A stretch of DNA of 9,847 nucleotides from Candidatus Hodarchaeota archaeon. GTDB lineage: Archaea > Asgardarchaeota > Heimdallarchaeia > Hodarchaeales > YT1-039. Below the pieces are notes generated by a model that did not search any database, was not told the origin of the DNA, and saw only the letters and a list, made by a program, of their open reading frames with translations. Of the stretch, positions 5,671 to 9,847 are shown in pieces. Within the stretch, counting starts at the first letter, position 1. Every line of letters starts with the position of its first letter. The DNA is taken from the NCBI GenBank assembly GCA_016840025.1, contig JAEOTF010000331.1:1-9847 (forward strand), read 5' to 3'. Made by a program: the position numbers and the translations under genes.

Positions 5671-6774
5671 TTGCAGATCTTAAAAAAAGATCTCCGAGCA
5701 GGAGCAGGAATATTAAAAATTAAGCCCGAAACCACTACGGATCTTTATATCCTCACCAAGATTATAGATGTTAATGATGAGGCTGTTGCTAGAACAAAAA
5801 GACGAATTCACAAAATGGGTACGGGAGATCGGTCGGGGGATAAAGGCGAGCGTATATCCGTAACGATTCGTCTAGTTGTTGAAGAAGTGAGCTTCAGTGA
5901 GTCATCTACTTCTCCACGTTTGCGCATACGGGGGAAAATAAAGGAAGCTACAGATGAGCGTGTCTCTATAAACTCTTGGCATACATTTAATGTTGAAAGC
6001 GGTACGATCATAACAGTTGAAAAAACGAATTGGTTGGACTATCATTTCAAGCTGTTGGATGAAGCCACAAAGGCTGCAGAACTCCCGACTATTCTATTTG
6101 TTGCGTTGGAAATGGGAAAAGCTACTCTTGCTAGCGCAGATAATTTTCAAGTTAAAATCCATCATCATTATCGTGCACGAATACCTCGTAAGTCTGGAGA
6201 TGCAAAGCGACGAGATCAAGCCATAAAGCAGTTCTTTAGTGAGATTTTAGCTGGATTAAAACGTTTAGATTCACAACATCATGGGACTCTCCTTTTAGGA
6301 GGCCCTCACATGAATCGGCAAACATTCCTACATTATCTCCAAGAAAAGGCCCCTGAACTTCGTTCTAGAATTATTGAGGAGGACGCCTCCTCGGGGGACG
6401 AACGCGGTATCTCCGAAATGATAAAACGCGGCGTATTAGACAAAATCGCCTCTAATTACCTATTTATGGAAGAAAAGAAGTTAATTGATGAATTTAAAAA
6501 TAGAATTCAAACCGACATTGATAGAACATCTTATGGTCTTTTGCCGGTGATTCATGTTTCCGAAATGAATGCCATTGACACTCTTCTCCTTACCGATAAG
6601 CTCTTAAGATCTACCGATCCTGAAAAAGAGAACTTAGTGACTAATCTCCTTCAACGTGTAGAAAGAACAAAAGGAAAAATTCTAGTAGTTGATCATGGCA
6701 CCGAGAACGGGGACTTCCTGAAGCAGTTTGGGGATATTATTGCACTTCTCCGCTTCCCTGTTCATGTGTCATGA
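5671..6774 (+). CDS. pelA: mRNA surveillance protein Pelota (Dom34)
   Basis: Pelota enters the empty A site of stalled ribosomes with an aEF1A- or Hbs1-type GTPase and, with ABCE1, splits the subunits. At 367 residues it is slightly longer than usual. Domain 1 (about 1-128) starts with MQILKKDLRAGAGILKIKPE and contains the Sm-like barrel ending SWHTFNVESGT. Domain 2 (about 135-250) runs ILFVALEMGKATLA to the conserved SSGDERGISEMIKRGVLDKI-type segment (240-259). Domain 3 (about 270-367) has SYGLLPVIHVSEMNAIDTLL and ends GDIIALLRFPVH. As expected for Pelota and unlike aRF1, there is no GGQ motif. The TTG start follows TGAGGT by 7 nt. Third gene of the likely operon, only 10 nt after the Pth2-like gene. 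The pairing fits ribosome rescue, since splitting leaves peptidyl-tRNA. Confidence 0.95.
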   Translation: MQILKKDLRAGAGILKIKPETTTDLYILTKIIDVNDEAVARTKRRIHKMGTGDRSGDKGERISVTIRLVVEEVSFSESSTSPRLRIRGKIKEATDERVSINSWHTFNVESGTIITVEKTNWLDYHFKLLDEATKAAELPTILFVALEMGKATLASADNFQVKIHHHYRARIPRKSGDAKRRDQAIKQFFSEILAGLKRLDSQHHGTLLLGGPHMNRQTFLHYLQEKAPELRSRIIEEDASSGDERGISEMIKRGVLDKIASNYLFMEEKKLIDEFKNRIQTDIDRTSYGLLPVIHVSEMNAIDTLLLTDKLLRSTDPEKENLVTNLLQRVERTKGKILVVDHGTENGDFLKQFGDIIALLRFPVHVS

Positions 6775-6863
6775 AATGATGAAATCAGTGGAGATGCATG
6801 TCGTCATTATAGAACAAGATGTGTCCGATCTCGCCTATTCTGTTCAGGTCAGTTTCATCATTT
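6774..6863. repeat. 11-bp inverted repeat bracketing the pelA-rpl10e convergent spacer
   Basis: AAATGATGAAA (6774-6784) and TTTCATCATTT (6853-6863) are exact reverse complements. They start at the last base of the pelA stop and end inside the rpl10e stop. Read on the minus strand, the segment has a C-box-like ATGATGA (6855-6861), an internal C'-like ATGACGA (6801-6807), then exactly 12 nt, then a D-box CTGA (6785-6788) before the closing arm. That resembles an archaeal C/D-box guide RNA, but no clear D' box is at the right place. A bidirectional transcript end is the other reading. A 28-codon plus-strand frame at 6779 is also present and not supported. Confidence 0.4.
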
Positions 6864-7380
6864 AGAATAACAATTCTTCCCCTTTATCGATCTTGATATG
6901 ACACTTGACTGGAAATTTTGCCTGTCCGCGTCGAAGTCCATCTTTGGCGATTTTATAGTGATCCACATGTGTTCTTATCTTTAATAGCCGCGTACCTTTC
7001 TTTACTCGCGCTGCTCGACTAATGGGCTTTCCAAATGCCTTTCGCATACCATCTTGGAGCCGATCCGCACCTGCACCGGTCATCATCTTGTTTTCCCGGA
7101 GAAAATGGTGGGGAAATACACAGATACGGAAGTGATAGTTTTCACGTCCTACTGTCCGGTTTAAGTAACGATTAATTTGAATACGTGCCGCTTCGAGGGC
7201 GTTATGCGAGATTTGAGCCTTATCTTCGGCAAATAGAGAAACTTCTAAGGAAAAGTCGCCACCCGCATTTCCTAGATCAAAAATCCGAATTTTTGGGTCA
7301 GGACCACCTTTGATAAACTTTTTGCGGGTATAGGGAGGACGATCAACTTTTGTATAACACCGTGCAGGTCGTTTTCCCAT
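6862..7380 (-). CDS. rpl10e: Large ribosomal subunit protein L10e (uL16), archaeal type
   Basis: 172 residues, the normal archaeal length. It opens MGKRPARCYTKVDRPPYTRK, typical of the archaeal/eukaryotic L10e family, and contains the conserved RIFDLGN (32-38), EAARIQINRYLNR-type helix, the FRICVFPHHFLRENKMMTGA core (105-124) with A-G-A-D-R-L-Q-D-G-M-R-K-A-F-G-K-P after it. It occupies the central protuberance side of the large subunit near the peptidyl-transferase centre and the tRNA acceptor ends. ATG start with GGTG (7387-7390 on the minus strand) 6 nt upstream. It is transcribed divergently from the histone gene and convergently with pelA; it is not in a ribosomal-protein cluster here. 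Confidence 0.97.
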   Translation of the reverse strand: MGKRPARCYTKVDRPPYTRKKFIKGGPDPKIRIFDLGNAGGDFSLEVSLFAEDKAQISHNALEAARIQINRYLNRTVGRENYHFRICVFPHHFLRENKMMTGAGADRLQDGMRKAFGKPISRAARVKKGTRLLKIRTHVDHYKIAKDGLRRGQAKFPVKCHIKIDKGEELLF

Positions 7381-7443
7381 TCTTTACACCTTAAATCTTC
7401 GTTTTAGGGATTAAATCTCCCCTTTCCTTACCCTTAAAAAGTT
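7381..7443. promoter_or_regulatory. Divergent promoter region between rpl10e and the histone gene
   Basis: Two TATA-like elements face each other: TTAAAT 7411-7416 (plus) would start the histone transcript near 7438, and TTTTTAA on the minus strand (7434-7440) would start the rpl10e transcript near 7410. Both give leaders of 30-36 nt that contain the GGTG sites used for translation. The inferred transcripts overlap, so the two promoters may compete for binding. Confidence 0.45.
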
Positions 7444-7464
7444 ATGTTGAAACAATTTTTCTTG

Positions 7465-7468
7465 GGTG
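7465..7468 (+). promoter_or_regulatory. Ribosome-binding site deciding the histone start
   Basis: GGTG lies 5 nt before the ATG at 7474, like the GGTG 6 nt before rpl10e. The earlier in-frame ATG at 7444 has no such site. Confidence 0.5.
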
Positions 7469-7473
7469 TATTC

Positions 7474-7707
7474 ATGACGGATATTCCGGTTACTTCTCTA
7501 GATAGAATTCTAAGAAAAGCAGGGTGCAAAAGAGTAAGTATAGATGCAGCAGAAGCTCTCAGGAGGATTACAGAAGATTTTGCAGCAGAAGTTGCTAAAA
7601 AAGCCTCGGTATTGACTCTTCACTCTGGAAGACAGACAACAACGCGAGAAGATGTCATTCTAGCTTATCGGGGAATGAAAGGGATTAGGGACGAGAAAAA
7701 AGAATAG
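7474..7707 (+). CDS. Archaeal histone (HMf/HMfB-like)
   Basis: 77 residues forming one histone fold: short alpha-1 with PVTSLDRILRKAGCKRVS (5-22), long alpha-2 DAAEALRRITEDFAAEVAKK (24-43), loop HSGRQTTTREDV (50-61) with the Arg and Asp of the usual RD clamp, and alpha-3 EDVILAYRG. It dimerises and wraps DNA, and is probably one of the main chromatin proteins of the cell. The ATG at 7474 is chosen because homologues begin within a few residues of the PVxxLDRIxRKAG motif and GGTG precedes it; starting at 7444 would add a hydrophobic MLKQFFLGVF, unusual for histones. The tail after alpha-3 (GMKGIRDEKKE) is slightly longer than in the minimal archaeal histones. Convergent with the acyl-CoA dehydrogenase gene, only 29 bp apart. 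Confidence 0.93.
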   Translation: MTDIPVTSLDRILRKAGCKRVSIDAAEALRRITEDFAAEVAKKASVLTLHSGRQTTTREDVILAYRGMKGIRDEKKE

Positions 7708-7736
7708 GCTATTAAGAAAGGGTGTGGATAGATCAT

Positions 7737-8903
7737 TCACTTCACATTATAGCAACCCAGATAGCGTGCAATGACGAGGCGCTGGATCTCCGAGGTGCCT
7801 TCTCCGATCTCGAGGAGACGTTGATCACGGTATAGTCGTTCTACAGCATAGTCCTTCATCAAACCATAGCCTCCATGGATCTGGACGGCGGCATGTGTAC
7901 AGCGATGGGCGACTTCGGAGCAATATAATTTGGCCATCGCCGCGAGTTTCCGATAGTCCGCGCGACCTTGGTCATAATACCATGCGGCCTTGTAGAGCAG
8001 ATTGCGCGCCGCTTCCACTTCGACCGCCATATCCGCCAGCTTAAAGTTGATACCTTGATAGGTGGAGATGGGGTGTCCGAAAGTTTTGCGTTGTTTGGCA
8101 TAGTCCAGGGCTAAATCAAGGGCTCCTTGGGCACAACCGAGGCCCATGGCACCAATGGATAACCGTCCCTTGTCGAGGGTGTCAAGCATTTGGCGAAAGC
8201 CTTCACCGCGTTTCCCTAACATTTGCGACCCCGCGACACGGCAATTGGTGAAATAGAGCTCGGACGTGAGGGAGGAGCGCCACATGAGTTTCTTATGCAT
8301 GGTGACGGCTTCGAAGCCGGGGGTGGGATGGTCGACGAGGAAACAGGTGTGCTCCTTTTTCCCGTCCTCTCGCGCCCCCGTCACCGTTTGCACCGTGCAG
8401 CCCAATGAGACTGGTGGTGACCCGTTCGTGATGAAAATTTTCGACCCGTTAATCACCCACTCCTCGCCTTCCTGCACAGCGCGTGTCTTGGATGCTCCCG
8501 CGTCGGATCCTGCGTCTGCTTCGGTAAGCCCGAATCCCCATAATTTCTCTCCAGTGGTAAGTTTGGGTAAATACTTCTCTTTTTGCTCATCTGTTCCAAA
8601 GTAATAAATAGGTGCTATTCCTAATGAGTTATGGGCAGCAACTGTTGCAGCCTGCGAACCGTCAATTCGTGCTACTTCTTCAACAGCAACCATGTAAGAT
8701 ATGTAGTCAAGGTCACTGCCGCCGTACTCTTCGGGCAAGAAGATACCGAATAATCCGATATCGCCCATTTTGCGGGTAAGGGATGGCGAAAATTCCTCCC
8801 GTTCGTCAAGTTCCTGCGCCACTGGTGCGATTTCTTTTTCCGCAAACTCCCGTACCGCTTCTCGCATCATTGTTGCTTCTTCTGGTAAATCGAAATTTAT
8901 CAC
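7737..8903 (-). CDS. Acyl-CoA dehydrogenase (short/medium-chain type)
   Basis: Oxidises acyl-CoA to trans-2-enoyl-CoA, passing electrons from FAD to an electron-transfer flavoprotein, in the cytoplasm. The 388 residues match the family: N-terminal helical domain (about 1-120), beta domain with the signature GFGLTEADAGSDAG (123-136) and KIFITNG (155-161), and C-terminal helical domain with QRKTFGHPIS (271-280) and IHGGYGLMKDY. E368 in IGEGTSEIQR stands where short- and medium-chain enzymes have their catalytic base. Substrate chain length cannot be read safely. GTG start with GAGGT (8911-8915) 7 nt upstream. The gene is clearly richer in G+C than its neighbours, most strongly over 7940-8530, and looks very bacterial, suggesting transfer. 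No ETF or other beta-oxidation gene is adjacent. Confidence 0.95.
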   Translation of the reverse strand: MINFDLPEEATMMREAVREFAEKEIAPVAQELDEREEFSPSLTRKMGDIGLFGIFLPEEYGGSDLDYISYMVAVEEVARIDGSQAATVAAHNSLGIAPIYYFGTDEQKEKYLPKLTTGEKLWGFGLTEADAGSDAGASKTRAVQEGEEWVINGSKIFITNGSPPVSLGCTVQTVTGAREDGKKEHTCFLVDHPTPGFEAVTMHKKLMWRSSLTSELYFTNCRVAGSQMLGKRGEGFRQMLDTLDKGRLSIGAMGLGCAQGALDLALDYAKQRKTFGHPISTYQGINFKLADMAVEVEAARNLLYKAAWYYDQGRADYRKLAAMAKLYCSEVAHRCTHAAVQIHGGYGLMKDYAVERLYRDQRLLEIGEGTSEIQRLVIARYLGCYNVK

Positions 8904-8950
8904 AGGTGTTACCTCGTGTCTTTTCCTTAGCGTTGGGTTTTCTGGTTACC

Positions 8951-8960
8951 CTTTTAAAAG
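8951..8960 (-). promoter_or_regulatory. TATA-like box upstream of the acyl-CoA dehydrogenase gene
   Basis: The symmetric CTTTTAAAAG lies about 50 nt before the GTG start; transcription starting about 25 nt downstream would give a leader of similar length holding the GAGGT site. The rest of the 8904-9075 spacer is strongly pyrimidine-rich on the plus strand and holds no gene. Confidence 0.4.
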
Positions 8961-9075
8961 CTCTTTGCGCCCCTTCACCCCGTCTTTCGGCTCTTATTAC
9001 CCCTGTTCCTCCCCTCTCATCTCTTAATCGGCTTGATTGATTCTGCAGTACTCCTCCGTCTTCGGTTCCTTCGTT

Positions 9076-9847
9076 CTACGCTTTTCTATTGCCCTCCGTC
9101 TCCGCTTCCGTGGTTTCTAGTTTTTTAAGTCGTTTCGCCAGTGCTTTTATAATACTACTCGGTAACAGTGATGACTGAAAGGGATCTTTTCCCACTCTTC
9201 GTCTCTCCTCTATAAAAGTAAACCATCGTTCAATCTTTGTTTCAAAATTCAGTCCTAGCTGATCCTTCTGCTTGGGCGAGAGTGTATTGATTCTCTTTTG
9301 AATTTTTGTAAATCCTGCAATTGTAGTATGTTGTGAAAAGTATTGAATTTCTTTTATTATATCCTCTAGTTTTTCAACTACTTCCTTGGCTGCTTCATGA
9401 CTGACAGTTTCAAGTTTTGTTCGAGTATTATCCTTAAAATTTGCCGCCCGTCTAAGTATATCTCCAATGGTTAATCCAATCTCTTTCCATCCGGGAAAAT
9501 GATTCTCAAAAAATTCGTCCCTTTCCTCTCCTGTATCATAAGATCTTAGTTCTTCTTCAAGGTGATCGACTTCCTTCTCAAGATTAACAATTTCATTATA
9601 TGATGATAGTGTCTGTAATTTTTGTTCCAAGGAGGACATGATTACTTGAAGGGAGGAAATATGTTTCTTTTTTGCCTCAAAAGACTCCGAAGCGTCTTTA
9701 ATGCGTTGGTTTTCCTCTGTTTTCCTAAGGTTTCTTTGCATTCGTTTCTGTGCACTGGAAAATTCTATTTCTATTCGATGATAATCTTGTTTTGCCTTCT
9801 TAATCAAATTTTCTAGAAGAGTAATTTCATTAGCAGCTTCATTTTGG
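9076..9847 (-). CDS. C-terminal part of an unrecognised coiled-coil protein (5' partial)
   Basis: The frame is open from the TAG at 9076-9078 to the edge of the window, so the gene begins outside. The TTG at 9805-9807 is probably an internal Leu, because the same heptad-like, charged pattern continues upstream (ENEITLLENLIKK-like). The visible 256 residues are mostly coiled coil: a long first helix rich in Lys, Glu and Gln, with a second coiled stretch NEIVNLEKEVDHLEEELRSY, a short break around FFENHFPGWKEIGLTIGDIL, a further long helix, and a polar tail ending ETEGNRKA. No transmembrane segment, Walker motif or Cys pair is seen. SMC-like, cytoskeletal or scaffolding roles cannot be distinguished. 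It lies 172 bp upstream of, and in the same direction as, the acyl-CoA dehydrogenase gene. Confidence 0.75.
   Translation of the reverse strand, partial: QNEAANEITLLENLIKKAKQDYHRIEIEFSSAQKRMQRNLRKTEENQRIKDASESFEAKKKHISSLQVIMSSLEQKLQTLSSYNEIVNLEKEVDHLEEELRSYDTGEERDEFFENHFPGWKEIGLTIGDILRRAANFKDNTRTKLETVSHEAAKEVVEKLEDIIKEIQYFSQHTTIAGFTKIQKRINTLSPKQKDQLGLNFETKIERWFTFIEERRRVGKDPFQSSLLPSSIIKALAKRLKKLETTEAETEGNRKA

Noticed and set aside
6801..6863. aRF1-type release factor reading of the gene just upstream
   Set aside because: The 367-residue protein ending at 6774 lacks a GGQ motif and has the Pelota-type N-terminal domain, so it is Pelota and not a release factor.
6779..6865. 28-codon plus-strand frame after pelA
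   Set aside because: It has no ribosome-binding site or homology that I recognise and is explained by the inverted repeat and spacer sequence.
8266..8604. 112-codon plus-strand frame (and the overlapping frames at 8223, 8770 and 8783)
   Set aside because: All lie opposite the acyl-CoA dehydrogenase gene or its upstream spacer; G+C-rich antisense DNA has few stops, and the peptides show no family features.

Overview
The window looks like archaeal chromosomal DNA. It carries aPelota (archaeal/eukaryotic ribosome rescue), archaeal-type ribosomal protein L10e (uL16), an archaeal histone, a geranylgeranyl-reductase-family flavoprotein, a Pth2-type protein, and two tRNA-Arg genes with introns framed by bulge-helix-bulge (BHB) motifs. 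TATA-like boxes, T-run terminators, GGTG Shine-Dalgarno sites and frequent TTG starts fit this. An Asgard (Heimdallarchaeia-like) or similar uncultured lineage is my guess; it is inference, not something the sequence proves.

Layout. Bases 1-600 are AT-rich and poor in genes: the C-terminal end of a Lys-rich reading frame (2-232) and a 31-nt tandem repeat (466-569). Bases 619-845 hold two tRNA-Arg genes (CCT, then CCG) 7 nt apart. Both have an intron in the variable loop, and the second also has the usual anticodon-loop intron. Bases 850-1780 look empty to an ordinary gene caller but hold two copies of a miniature transcription unit. Each has a TATA-like box, a GGTG ribosome-binding site, a TTG-started Pro/Gly-rich peptide of 18-19 residues and a T8 terminator. 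A perfect 10-bp inverted repeat abutting a TATA-like box lies between them.

Bases 1782-3931 (minus strand) hold a 480-residue protein with two winged-helix-like regions, probably a transcription regulator, and a small zinc-ribbon protein. Bases 4035-6774 (plus strand) form a likely operon: a geranylgeranyl-reductase-family oxidoreductase, a Pth2-like protein that has lost the family's catalytic signature, and aPelota, with the last two genes 10 nt apart and both starting at TTG. The Pth2-like/Pelota pairing is functionally suggestive: Pelota-driven ribosome splitting leaves peptidyl-tRNA, the substrate of true Pth enzymes.

Bases 6862-7707 hold divergent genes for ribosomal protein L10e (minus) and histone (plus), sharing a 93-bp spacer. 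Bases 7737-8903 (minus) encode an acyl-CoA dehydrogenase, visibly richer in G+C than its neighbours and probably acquired from bacteria. Bases 9076-9847 (minus) hold the C-terminal part of a charged coiled-coil protein that runs off the window.

The most interesting items are the paired micropeptide units, the doubly intron-bearing tRNA-Arg tandem, and the degenerate Pth2-like partner of Pelota.
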